Positions 7,371-15,083 of a stretch of 15,230 bases of DNA are shown piece by piece (the stretch's first letter is position 1; the number at the start of each line of letters is the position of its first letter). The notes under the pieces are model-generated. The model had not been told where the DNA came from. It saw only the letters and a program-made list of their open reading frames with translations, and made no database searches. This DNA is from Thermoflexales bacterium (GTDB taxonomy: Bacteria > Chloroflexota > Anaerolineae > Fen-1058). A program made the translations under genes and the position numbers. The DNA is taken from assembly GCA_016931085.1 (NCBI GenBank), contig JAFGFO010000240.1:1-15230 (forward strand), given 5' to 3'.

Positions 7371-7939
7371 ACGTCAATTATACCCCCATGGCCAGCTTTG
7401 ATCAAGCTGGATCGATTTGGAACAGCTCTAGCAGGCTGTCGGAGAGAGCGTTTTGTAGGGCGGCTTTCCATGCCAAAGGCGTCCTGCGGATAGCCGCCGC
7501 GCCTGTGGCAGGTATGGAAACCTGCCCTACGGGTGTCTCTCCGACAAGCTCCTAGCTCAGGATGCTTGAGCGCTTCCGCGTAAATCGGTCCCTGCGCCAA
7601 AAAGCCCAGGGCCACGCCGCTTCCGCGCCCGACCAGCAAGTGGCTACCTGGCCGGACGCCCGTTTCAGGCGGTGCTACGACCTGCTCATTCTCACCCATC
7701 TGGCTGTGGCCCAGCACGCGTCCGCGCAGGCGCTTTGGCACTCGTTCGAGCCGGCCGACGCTAAAGCCGCCGGAGCGCCGGCTGCCGCGCAGAAAGAGCA
7801 CCGACTCGCCGGCCTGGAAACCGTACTCGTGGTACGCCTCGGGGGGAATGGGTATCTCTCGCCGCGGTCCCACCACCACCCATCCGAAAATCCATTTTCC
7901 GCCTTTGACCAATTGGGGCATGGATCCCCTCATTTTCAT
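7280..7939 (-). CDS. AbrB/SpoVT-like protein with a C-terminus altered by an inserted element
   Basis: Residues 1-129 look like a two-half swapped-hairpin AbrB/MazE/SpoVT protein. The first half holds GWVVVGPRREIPIPPEAYHE and AGESVLFLRGSRRSGGFSVG (about 19-62). The second half holds VVAPPETGVRPGSHLLVGRG followed by SGVALGFLAQGPIYAEALKH (about 87-126). Such proteins usually bind DNA or act as antitoxin-like regulators, but no toxin gene is adjacent. From residue 130 to about 170 the frame is translated from the MITE-like element, and from there to 219 from former intergenic DNA. Removing the element plus one CTAG gives an ending HPELELFQIDPA and a stop at 7402-7404, a 137-residue protein. The ATG at 7939 is preceded by purine-rich GAGATAGAGAA; GTG 7972 and ATG 7933 are alternatives. 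It follows the AhpD-like gene by 40 bases. Confidence 0.6.
   Translation of the reverse strand: MKMRGSMPQLVKGGKWIFGWVVVGPRREIPIPPEAYHEYGFQAGESVLFLRGSRRSGGFSVGRLERVPKRLRGRVLGHSQMGENEQVVAPPETGVRPGSHLLVGRGSGVALGFLAQGPIYAEALKHPELGACRRDTRRAGFHTCHRRGGYPQDAFGMESRPTKRSLRQPARAVPNRSSLIKAGHGGIIDVVVTIITPTRCAKTNCRALDSHRRRTGKKP
7377..7405 (-). promoter_or_regulatory. Promoter for the molybdenum hydroxylase operon
   Basis: On the minus strand TTGATC (7400-7405) and a perfect TATAAT (7377-7382) are separated by 17 bases. The -35 box overlaps the inferred native TGA stop of the AbrB-like gene. The inserted element ends 26 bases upstream of the -35 box, so it could have changed upstream control without destroying the core promoter. 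Confidence 0.65.
7432..7551. mobile_element. MITE-like non-coding element, 120 bp, flanked by CTAG
   Basis: The ends are imperfect inverted repeats. On the plus strand the left end reads CAGGCTGTCGGAGAGA. The right end, read inverted, is GAGCTTGTCGGAGAGA. Both continue inward to GTAGGGC and a TTTCCAT core, with arms about 7432-7474 and 7507-7551. Both ends abut CTAG (7428-7431 and 7552-7555), consistent with a 4-bp target duplication as reported for some IS5-type transposons. It encodes no transposase, so it would need one in trans. The inner segment GGCAGGT-ATGGAA-ACCTGCC is itself a hairpin. It sits inside the 3' end of the AbrB-like gene, and its removal in silico restores a plausible stop. 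Confidence 0.75.
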
Positions 7940-7979
7940 GATAAATTCTCTATCTCTCCTTAAAACAAGCACGCTAACG

Positions 7980-8465
7980 TTAAGATGATCCCCATCGCCC
8001 GAACGACAGCCTGTACAAGGCGTAATCCAGCGTGTTCATCAGCAGGTTCGCCATCTGAATCGTCCGCAGCGTCAACTCTATCGCCTCTACCTTCTCTTCC
8101 CCGTACTGTTCAGTGACCCGCCCGCGCGCCGCCGGATCGGGCTTGCCCCTCGTTTCGGCCCAATGTTGCGCATAAAGCAATGCAGCCAGTTCCTCTGGTG
8201 GGCTGTTCGCCAGCTCCCCAGTCTGTAAGGCCTTCACCTCCTCACTCGACATCCCTTCGACCAAGGCATGCCTGGCGTGCACGTACGAGCAGTAGCGGCA
8301 CCCGTTGACCGCCGTGACCGCCAGCATGAGGCGTTCTCGAAACGCGGCATCAATCAACTTGCCGCGCATCAGCGGCTTCATTCGATCACGCCGGGCCATG
8401 ACGGCCTTTAGATCGGCGACGACTTGAGATAAACTGTGATAGGTGCGACGCTTGCACTCATTCAT
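7980..8465 (-). CDS. AhpD-like / carboxymuconolactone decarboxylase family protein
   Basis: The 161-residue protein has the alkylhydroperoxidase D core: E44, then C56-R-Y-C59 and H63 in the helix FRERLMLAVTAVNG-CRYCSYVHARHA. The spacing E-12-C-3-C-4-H matches the four catalytic residues of mycobacterial AhpD (E118, C130, C133, H137), so a redox-active disulfide and proton relay look intact. The rest is helical, as in this family, with no signal peptide. Likely roles are peroxide or disulfide reduction; the partner is unknown. ATG 8465 is chosen, with a weak AAGGA upstream; a TTG at 8495 would add ten residues. The gene follows the decayed radical-SAM gene by 34 bases and precedes the AbrB-like gene by 40. 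Confidence 0.85.
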   Translation of the reverse strand: MNECKRRTYHSLSQVVADLKAVMARRDRMKPLMRGKLIDAAFRERLMLAVTAVNGCRYCSYVHARHALVEGMSSEEVKALQTGELANSPPEELAALLYAQHWAETRGKPDPAARGRVTEQYGEEKVEAIELTLRTIQMANLLMNTLDYALYRLSFGRWGSS

Positions 8466-8499
8466 AAAAAATATCCATTCCTTGGCAGGCGCCAAGCGC

Positions 8500-9180
8500 T
8501 CAAATTGCCACGGCCTGCGGCCAAGGCTCCTGACGCGCCCTGGTCCACAGCGTGTTCACATAGTTCAGCGCAAAGTGATTCTGCGCAAGATGAAGCCAGA
8601 ACGCGCCCGGCTCGGTGAGCTCGAGGTATCCGCCAGTGTGAACTGTGAGCCCAGCCCGTTCCATCGCTCTCAGCCACCAACGAGTCTTGGGGGCATCGTC
8701 ACCAAGAACCGCGTCGAGATCGTCCAGTGAGATGCGCGTGTCGTAAAAGCGCCAGTACAGCCACCACCAGCCGCTCATCTCACGGGTGAATGGCATGCGC
8801 AGGGCAATCGCCGCACTCACCCAGACCAGATCGACCGATGTCTCGACGCCAAGCATGCCGTTCGTGTAAACGTGCACGTGGAAGAAGCCGATCCGCTTGG
8901 CCTCAACAATCGCGTCCGCGAGCGTGTAATTTGCATCGCGCCACAACATCGGCTCCCCACCGCTGAAATACAACTCGCGGAATCCGCGCGCCCAAGTGTT
9001 CTGCATGGCGGCAGCACTTGATCCCAGCTCATATCGCGCCGACCGGTGTTGGACACGTGACAGCCACGGGCTGGCCGGCTGTGAGCGCGCAAGCGTTAGC
9101 GCCACAATTGCCAGCGTGCCCAAAATCAGCACGCCGGCCAAGGCTGCCATCACGACCGACTCGTTCCGTTTAGCTCGCAC
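8500..9180 (-). pseudogene. Decayed, internally shortened radical SAM protein gene
   Basis: The open frame (226 residues from a GTG at 9180; TTG 9213 and ATG 9150 are alternatives) contains clear radical-SAM pieces. These are GFRELYFSGGEPMLW (66-80), where GGEP is the SAM-binding motif, and HVHVYTNG (101-108) at strand 4. A C-terminal tail, LTEPGAFWLHLAQNHFALNY then WTRARQEPWP (188-221), resembles HemN/HemW-like ends. The usual middle of the barrel is missing: DLVWVS joins straight to the tail region at about 122. No CxxxCxxC is present. At about 9007-9063 the neighbouring frame reads CHVSNTGRRDMSWDQVLP, which fits the region before GFRELYF far better than the actual frame. This implies two compensating frameshifts. 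An N-terminal hydrophobic helix (about 12-31) resembles a signal anchor. Intact relatives are about twice as long, so an active enzyme is unlikely. Confidence 0.7.
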
Positions 9181-9193
9181 ACGCCTCCAATGT

Positions 9194-9209
9194 TTTATCC
9201 TCCAAAATG
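9194..9209 (-). repeat. 16-bp leader repeat, copy 1
   Basis: CATTTTGGAGGATAAA on the minus strand lies just before the radical-SAM remnant and contains a GGAGG ribosome site. It is identical to the leader of the large secreted protein gene at 13085-13100. Confidence 0.5.
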
Positions 9210-9288
9210 GCAAGTTACCTCGTGCAAAAAGATGTAGCAGAAAACAATGCTGTTGACAGGTTGCTTGCTTTCGGTGTACATGCTTGGA

Positions 9289-12200
9289 TTATCGCATAGA
9301 AGAGCTCGTGGATGCTGTCACAAAAATCGTCACGCGCTCGCTGTCAGTCTGATCGCCATCGCTGACGCTGAAGGTAATCCGGTACGTCCCGGCAGCGCTC
9401 GGCGTCCAACTGAAGCGCCGTGTGGCCGGGGTAAACGTCGCGCCGGCCGGCAGATTTTCCGCGCTGAAGGTCAACGTATCGTCAGCGTCCTGATCGAGCG
9501 CGTCCAGCGTGCAGACGACCGTGTCGCCAACGGCGACGCGCCGGGAACCGATGCCATTTAGAATTGGACGGAAGTTCCACGTCTCGCCCGCTGGTGGTGT
9601 GTGGAAGCTCCAGTTTTCAATGGGGAATACATTGGCGCGCCCTCCCGCATCCGCGCCGGCGACCCACCAGACGTCGTAGGCGTTATCGGGCGTCAGGCCG
9701 GTCAATACAGCTTGGTGCTGCCGGGTTAGCGTGTTGTCTTGATAGACGCGCATATCCCCAGAGTATTGCAGTTCATACGTTATAACCGTGGTGGCCGGTT
9801 CGTCGGTGCGCCAGCGGACGGTGATGCCGGTGTCGCTAAGGCCGCTGTATTCAATACCATAGACAATCGGGATGCGGCTATCGCTCCCGGCGGGCGTGGC
9901 GGCGACGACAGTGGCCGGCGCGCTGAGCTTGTTGCTGGCGTCCCAGGCCACCACTGTGTAGGTGTAGGCTGTCCCCGGATTGACCTTGTTATCGCTGTAT
10001 GTGGTTGCGGGCGTGGTGGCGACCGGCTCGCCGAAGCGGTAGATGATGTAGCCGGCCAGGTGCGCATTGTCGGAGGCGGCGTTCCAACTGAGGTCTACTC
10101 GCGTGGACGTCGCCGCCGCCTGCACGTTGGTTGGCGCAGTAGGCGGTGTGAGATCGGCGGCCTGCGGCGTTGCGGACAACTGGAAGACGTGGACGATGGG
10201 CTTGGCGTCGTCGTCCATCACCTCTTTTTCCAGCACATACACCAATCCGCGCTGGCGGTCGTAGCCGACCCCGCCGAGTATCTGGCGGCGGCAGCCCTGC
10301 TGGAACATGTAATCCTCCAGGTTCAGCATCGCGTAAGGCTGAATTTCGTAAGGCGCAATCTCGCCTTGCACAGCAGCGGCCAACATCGCTGGATCGTAAA
10401 ACAAAACCGCGGCATAGTACGGCTCGGCGTGCCAGCCCTTGCTATTGCCACACGCATCCACATTATCCTCGCCATAATATTCCAACTCGTACTCGCGGCG
10501 CAAACTTTTGATGCCGGCAAACATAACGGCGCTGCGCTCGCCTACGGTTAACCAGGCCCCGTCGTCCCATTCATCGGCGTGGCTGTAATCCCGTATCATG
10601 TGGTCTATGAAATAGTTGTCATAGTCGAAAGGATAGTAGAGCATTTGTGTGGCCGTCACGCTGCTGCCATTGGCGGGCGGATTTCCGTCATTCCACGGGC
10701 CAAAGGCGTACAGGGCCGGCCCCCAGCTGCCATCGTTGGGGATCCGGTTGCGCCCTGCGGCCAGGTAGCGCCCCGGTGTATAGGCGTCGGCCCAGGCGGT
10801 GGGAATTTCAAACAAGTATTTGTTGGCGCCTGAGGTTGGGAAATCACCTAGCCGCCACGCGCCCTGCGCTTGCGGTGTAGCAAGGGTTAATTCGCTCCAC
10901 CCATGCCCGATTTCATCTTCTGGCATATAGTATTCGAACATCACCCAGTAGAGCTTGTCGCTGGTCTGCGCGCCCTGGCGCGGGTAATATTGGATATCGA
11001 CCACCGTCAAGCTATCTTGCAGGCCGGAGATTTGCCGCCCGCCGGTGATGTCGGCAAAGGGCTGCAAGGTGGTCGCCGTCGGCAAATCGCCGAGATTCTT
11101 GCCCGCCGAAATGAGCGGTACGGGGATGCTGAATTCAGACACATAGTTGTTATTCGGGTAATCGCTGATGCTGAACAGCGATCCGGGATAGGCGTCGGTG
11201 TTGCCGGCGTCACCGTTGGGATAATAGCTCATGCCATAACCGCCATAGCTCCACGAAACGTCGCCGGCGGTCTCGTTGGGCAGGCGGAACGCGCCCAAGT
11301 AGACAAAGTCCATCGGCTGGATGAGCGCGCCACTGGCGTGGGGCGTCTGGGCTTGAATGGTGATGGCGTGGTCATCATTCGCCGTGTGTACGCCGGAACA
11401 GTTGCTCGCCGTCACTTGAATCGTTTGGCTGCCCGTCGTGGGCCACTGATACGTCGCGCTCGCCGTCCCCTGCCCGCTCTGCGGCGCAGGCAACCATGTG
11501 TAGGCAATGGGCGTTGATGCGTTGGCGGGCGTGGGCGCGGCGGTGAAGGTGTACGCTGTGTTGGTCAGGCCGCTTGTCTGACCGTTGATCGTCACGCCGG
11601 TGAGCGGGACGGCGCACGCGGGCGGCGCGGCGGTGTCATTTTTCAGTACGACAGGCAGATAGATAAACTTGTCCTTGGAACCTGATTGGTACACGCTAAA
11701 GTCAGCCTGGCTGTCGCCGTAAATGGTGGGACTGACGACGCTGGCGACGCGCACGCGCATAGAGGTTGACGGCGTGATGGGTGTTGTCCAGGTATAGATG
11801 CCGGTGTTGGCGACGGAAGCAACGATCGTGTGGCTGGTCGTAAAACCATCGGTAGAATAGGCCAGGCGCACGTTGGCAATGGCGCCGGCGCTGGTCCACT
11901 GAATGGGGTGCGGACTGTTGACCGGCCAGTTTTCGCCGCCGTTGGGCGAGACCAGTGTGAGCGACGGCGTCGGCGTGGCGCCGCTCTTCCAGCGATTGTA
12001 GAACACGTTGAGCATCTGGACAAATTCAGTCGTGGCTTTTTGCTGGCCGGCGGTGGTGGGGTGGCTGTCCAGCCACATGGCATACGCCGCGAGGTCATTT
12101 TCCACCGGCGAGACGTGCTGCACGGCATTGTTCCACCAGCGGTGATGGTTGCCGGCCTCCTGCCCCGCATCGTTCGTTTCGGGATCGCCGCCGTTGCTAG

Positions 12201-13077
12201 TCAGCACGTTATAGTAGTCAAAGACCGCCACGTTCTTGTGCGGGTAGGTGTCCAACCAATCGTTGACCAGCCAATCGTTGAAGGCGCGATAGTTGGCCGC
12301 GTGCGCCGCGTCGGTGGGAAAGCCCATATCATCGGCCAACAGCGGTGGCCCGGTGACGACGACAAAAAGCTTGTCCTGGTGTTCGGCAAAGTATTGGAGG
12401 ATGTCGTTATAGATGCCCTTGGCGTTAGCGACGGTGTGATAGGTATTGGGAACGGACTTGCCCTGGACGTCATCCCAATTCCACGCACTCTGGCCGCGCA
12501 GGGGATTGTCGCCGGTGGTTGGATCATCGCCGGCATTGCCGCTGAGGTGCGCGTTGGGAAAGCAGCCTTTGAACATGACAACCTCATTGGGGCCACCGGG
12601 ATCGGTTGGCAGGCGCGGCCACGCGCCAAAACATTCGTAAGGCGGATCGGCGATGGGGTTGCAAAAGTTCTGCCTGTTTTCGGCATAGAGCGCGGTCATA
12701 ACCGCGCTGGTGTTGTCGCCGCGGAACCAATTCCACCAGTGACCGATGTCCGTAGTGCTGCCGATCTCATCTGGTCCCCAGCCATAATTGGTGGCGCTGA
12801 CGAAATAGTTATTGTCCATCAAGGCGCGGCCCAAGCCGCCATAAGACTGCTCGCCGTTGGGGTCGGCCAGCCAGTTGCCGCCGGTGGAGTGGTGAATGAA
12901 AATCAGCTTGACAGCTTGTGTGGGTGAGATGGGATTATCGGCGGCCGTGTTGTGAGGGGAGGGCGTGGGGCCGGCAGCCTGGATGAGCATATCATCAGGC
13001 CAAGGTGACGCTTGTATAACATAGGTGGTGCAGGCAATGATGACCATGAGGCTCGAGATCAACGCCACTTTTCTCAT
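9289..13077 (-). CDS. Large secreted multidomain protein with SGNH-like hydrolase, Ig, PKD and Fn3 domains
   Basis: The 1262-residue protein starts with a signal peptide (about 1-23; C16 is in a weak lipobox-like context). An SGNH-like domain follows (about 56-365), with LIFIHHSTGGNWL and likely nucleophile S64, and a late DSHPTTAGQQ supplying D337 and H339. Next is an Ig/Kre9-like domain (LVSPNGGENWPV, 375-462), then YLPVVLKN (473-480), a signature I associate with Chloroflexota exported proteins. A PKD-like domain lies at about 486-576. A central Tyr/Trp/Asp-rich domain (about 588-968) has no family I can name and may be propeller-like. Two Fn3-like domains (about 977-1061 and 1067-1161) and a cadherin/putative-Ig-like domain (1170-1253) end it. 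There is no sortase motif or C-terminal anchor. The signature normally sits near a domain end, so two ancestral exported proteins may have fused. Likely esterase or carbohydrate-active; substrate unknown. Confidence 0.85.
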   Translation of the reverse strand: MRKVALISSLMVIIACTTYVIQASPWPDDMLIQAAGPTPSPHNTAADNPISPTQAVKLIFIHHSTGGNWLADPNGEQSYGGLGRALMDNNYFVSATNYGWGPDEIGSTTDIGHWWNWFRGDNTSAVMTALYAENRQNFCNPIADPPYECFGAWPRLPTDPGGPNEVVMFKGCFPNAHLSGNAGDDPTTGDNPLRGQSAWNWDDVQGKSVPNTYHTVANAKGIYNDILQYFAEHQDKLFVVVTGPPLLADDMGFPTDAAHAANYRAFNDWLVNDWLDTYPHKNVAVFDYYNVLTSNGGDPETNDAGQEAGNHHRWWNNAVQHVSPVENDLAAYAMWLDSHPTTAGQQKATTEFVQMLNVFYNRWKSGATPTPSLTLVSPNGGENWPVNSPHPIQWTSAGAIANVRLAYSTDGFTTSHTIVASVANTGIYTWTTPITPSTSMRVRVASVVSPTIYGDSQADFSVYQSGSKDKFIYLPVVLKNDTAAPPACAVPLTGVTINGQTSGLTNTAYTFTAAPTPANASTPIAYTWLPAPQSGQGTASATYQWPTTGSQTIQVTASNCSGVHTANDDHAITIQAQTPHASGALIQPMDFVYLGAFRLPNETAGDVSWSYGGYGMSYYPNGDAGNTDAYPGSLFSISDYPNNNYVSEFSIPVPLISAGKNLGDLPTATTLQPFADITGGRQISGLQDSLTVVDIQYYPRQGAQTSDKLYWVMFEYYMPEDEIGHGWSELTLATPQAQGAWRLGDFPTSGANKYLFEIPTAWADAYTPGRYLAAGRNRIPNDGSWGPALYAFGPWNDGNPPANGSSVTATQMLYYPFDYDNYFIDHMIRDYSHADEWDDGAWLTVGERSAVMFAGIKSLRREYELEYYGEDNVDACGNSKGWHAEPYYAAVLFYDPAMLAAAVQGEIAPYEIQPYAMLNLEDYMFQQGCRRQILGGVGYDRQRGLVYVLEKEVMDDDAKPIVHVFQLSATPQAADLTPPTAPTNVQAAATSTRVDLSWNAASDNAHLAGYIIYRFGEPVATTPATTYSDNKVNPGTAYTYTVVAWDASNKLSAPATVVAATPAGSDSRIPIVYGIEYSGLSDTGITVRWRTDEPATTVITYELQYSGDMRVYQDNTLTRQHQAVLTGLTPDNAYDVWWVAGADAGGRANVFPIENWSFHTPPAGETWNFRPILNGIGSRRVAVGDTVVCTLDALDQDADDTLTFSAENLPAGATFTPATRRFSWTPSAAGTYRITFSVSDGDQTDSERVTIFVTASTSSSMR

Positions 13078-13084
13078 CAGATTC

Positions 13085-13100
13085 TTTATCCTCCAAAATG
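13085..13100 (-). repeat. 16-bp leader repeat, copy 2, with the ribosome site of the secreted protein
   Basis: CATTTTGGAGGATAAA on the minus strand includes GGAGG, 12 bases before the ATG at 13077, a somewhat long spacing. The identical 16-mer occurs at 9194-9209. Confidence 0.5.
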
Positions 13101-13180
13101 TTGGCCGGTCGGGGCGGGTGAATATTGAGCAGGCATACAGACCTCTGTAAAAGCTAGAGCTACACTACTCGCGACTGAAA

Positions 13181-13209
13181 ATTGTAGTATATTTGAGGCT
13201 AAATGTCAA
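13181..13209 (-). promoter_or_regulatory. Near-consensus promoter for the secreted protein gene
   Basis: On the minus strand a perfect TTGACA (13204-13209) and TACAAT (13181-13186) are separated by 17 bases. The transcript would start near 13174, leaving a leader of about 97 bases. The gap between the response regulator stop and this gene (13078-13265) otherwise holds an imperfect direct repeat: ACGAGCATT (13209-13217), next to the -35 box, and ACGACATT (13246-13253). This repeat could be an operator. I see no clear terminator for the regulator gene. Confidence 0.75.
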
Positions 13210-13265
13210 ATGCTCGTAACTACCTTTTGCAAACCTCCACTCTCGAATGTCGTTCCCTGGCCAGG

Positions 13266-14009
13266 TTACCAGCCCAGTATCTTGCGCAGCGCCCGTGCCT
13301 GCACCCGGCTCAGATCGACCTCCGCGCCGGTAGTCAGGCGCAGTTTGTGGCTGCCCTTGAACCAGGGGATGATTTCACTTACCCGGTCGAGGTTGACGAT
13401 AGCGGAACGGTGAGCGCGGAAGAAACGGGCCGGGTCGAGCCGCACCTCCAGCTCGGCCAGCGTTCGCTGAAGGGGATAGACTTTGCCCCCCAAGTGCACG
13501 CAAGCCTGCTCGTTCTCGACACCGATCCAGTCCACCTCGTCCGCATCCAGCACGCGGATGTGGTTCCCGTCACGCACGGCCAGCCGGGTCAGGTAGCGCC
13601 CCTGGGCAGCCAGGCCCTCCAGCAGCGGGGCAAAGCGGGCAGACAGGTCGTGCTCCTCGGCCTGTTCTTCTTGGGCGCGGCGAATAGCCTTCTCCAGCCG
13701 CTCCCGGCTGATGGGCTTGAGCAAATAGTCCAGCGCGTTGACCTCAAAGGCGCGGATGGCATACTCGTCGTAGGCGGTGACAAAGACGATCGGCGGCGGC
13801 TCCTCCAGGGCTTCAATGACGCCAAAGCCGTCCAATCCCGGCATCTGGATGTCGAGCAGCACCAGGTCAGGCTGCTTTTGCTCGATCGACTCCACCGCCC
13901 CGACGCCGTCGTCGGCTTCGCCAATCATTTCCACGCCTTCGATGTCTGCCAGGAGCCGCTTGAGGCGCTCTCTGGCCAGGGCCTCATCGTCAACGATTAG
14001 GATGCGCAT
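13266..14009 (-). CDS. LytTR-family response regulator
   Basis: The 247-residue protein has an N-terminal receiver domain (1-115) with acidic pair D8/D9, phosphoacceptor D53 in LVLLDIQMPG, T78 in FVTAYD and K98 in YLLKPIS, all as expected. A linker of charged helix (105-120) joins it to a LytTR DNA-binding domain (about 140-245) with VDWIGVENEQACVHLGG, RFFRAHRSAIVNLDRV and a C-terminal GSHKLRLTTGAEVDLSR. This is the AgrA/LytR/AlgR type that binds direct repeats near promoters. The ATG follows the kinase stop with no gap, and its ribosome site GGGAG lies in the kinase end, so the pair is translationally coupled. The secreted-protein promoter just downstream is a natural candidate target. Confidence 0.92.
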   Translation of the reverse strand: MRILIVDDEALARERLKRLLADIEGVEMIGEADDGVGAVESIEQKQPDLVLLDIQMPGLDGFGVIEALEEPPPIVFVTAYDEYAIRAFEVNALDYLLKPISRERLEKAIRRAQEEQAEEHDLSARFAPLLEGLAAQGRYLTRLAVRDGNHIRVLDADEVDWIGVENEQACVHLGGKVYPLQRTLAELEVRLDPARFFRAHRSAIVNLDRVSEIIPWFKGSHKLRLTTGAEVDLSRVQARALRKILGW

Positions 14010-15053
14010 CTAGTTCTCCCGGCTCGGAATCTTGACCGTCACGGTGGTACCGTGGGGCGTGTTGTTGTGAAACTCTAGCCCATGCCCATAAAGCTTGCGC
14101 AGCCGTTCATCCACATTGCGCAGGCCGTGGCCGAGGTCGCCGCCGATCTCGTAGCCTGGCGGTATGCCCGGCCCCCGATCGGCGATGGTGATGGTCACGT
14201 CGTGGCCGACGGATTTGATTTGGACGTCAATGTCGGCGCCACCGTCGTCCCCGCAGCCGTGTCGAATGGCGTTCTCTACCAATGGCTGGAGGATCAGGCT
14301 GGGCACGGGCACGCCCAGGGCTCGTGAATCGATCTCACGTGTGACACGCAGCCGTTTCCCAAAGCGAGCGCGCTCGATCTCCAGGTAATCGTCTACAAAG
14401 GCCAGTTCCTCTTCCAGTGGCACTTGGGGCCGTTCACTGCTGGCCAGTGCGTGGCGAAACATCTGGGCCAGCCGCTCGACGGACGCCTCGGCCAGCGCTG
14501 GGTCGGTATGGATCAGCGCGGCAATCGTGTTGAGAGTGTTGAACAAAAAGTGAGGGTTGATCTGGGCCTTGAGTGCCTTTAACTCGGCCTCCGTCGCCAT
14601 TGCGCGCAGTCGCTCCTCCAACTGCTCCCTCGCCTTCAACTGGCGATAGAGGCGTAAGGCGCTCTCGGTGCCATGGATGACCGGGAAACCAAGCACCATG
14701 CCCACCACGGCCCACCAAGCCCTGGTATCCCAGATGGAAAAGCGAAACAGCCAACCGCAGGCAAGCAAAGCCAGGCCTGCGCCACCGATGTGCCCCAGCA
14801 AGGAGGAAACGATCTCCAGCCCAAACCTCAGCCAGTCGTATGATAGGCGCTTCAAGCGAGGCTGAAGGAGTGCGCCATCCAGCAGATAGGCGGCTTCGAT
14901 AGCACTGCTCATCGCCAGCCCCGTGATCAGCGAGATCAGGCAGCGCCGTGTAGCGAGGCTAACAGTCAGCCCGAACAAGAGGCCTGAGATCACCGTCCAG
15001 GCCAGGTGGCTGGCCACAGCTCGTCTGCGCCCGCTCGTTTTCTGCTCGGTCAT
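14010..15053 (-). CDS. LytS/YehU-family membrane sensor histidine kinase
   Basis: The 347-residue kinase has an N-terminal region with about four hydrophobic segments (roughly 17-35, 38-58, 78-104, 112-130) and no extracellular sensor domain, so it probably senses within or at the membrane. A short coiled coil (137-160) leads to the His_kinase domain QINPHFLFNTLN, with H168 as phosphoacceptor. The ATPase part has the N box LVENAIRHG (258-266), a G1 box DRGPGI (292-297) and a GHGLRNVDERL G2 region (308-318). Lengths and motifs are standard for partners of LytTR regulators, and the cognate regulator is the next gene. The start ATG has AAGGA seven bases upstream and a good promoter at 15084-15112. 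Confidence 0.92.
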   Translation of the reverse strand: MTEQKTSGRRRAVASHLAWTVISGLLFGLTVSLATRRCLISLITGLAMSSAIEAAYLLDGALLQPRLKRLSYDWLRFGLEIVSSLLGHIGGAGLALLACGWLFRFSIWDTRAWWAVVGMVLGFPVIHGTESALRLYRQLKAREQLEERLRAMATEAELKALKAQINPHFLFNTLNTIAALIHTDPALAEASVERLAQMFRHALASSERPQVPLEEELAFVDDYLEIERARFGKRLRVTREIDSRALGVPVPSLILQPLVENAIRHGCGDDGGADIDVQIKSVGHDVTITIADRGPGIPPGYEIGGDLGHGLRNVDERLRKLYGHGLEFHNNTPHGTTVTVKIPSREN

Positions 15054-15083
15054 GGGCTATTCCTTCGTCCGACACCTTATTCT

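Noticed and set aside
7296..7493. Plus-strand open frame across the element and leader
   Set aside because: It spans a mobile element and non-coding DNA, lacks a ribosome site and recognisable sequence. The element is too small to encode a transposase.
7280..7972. AbrB-like gene as a toxin-antitoxin pair
   Set aside because: No small toxin (PIN, MazF or similar) lies next to it; the neighbours are an AhpD-like gene and the hydroxylase.
9030..9056. VQHRSARY in the radical-SAM remnant has the spacing of CxxxCxxC
   Set aside because: It looks like substituted cluster ligands, but the adjacent frame gives a much better radical-SAM sequence across the same bases. The spacing match is probably accidental.
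12256..12281. Two copies of CCAATCGTTGA, 15 bases apart
   Set aside because: They encode NDWLV-NDWL inside the SGNH domain; too short and with too few copies to be more than a local duplication or chance.
11830..12927. A 365-codon plus-strand open frame opposite the secreted protein
   Set aside because: It mirrors the SGNH and Ig coding region, is V/G/R-rich without motifs, and the opposite strand carries the convincing protein.
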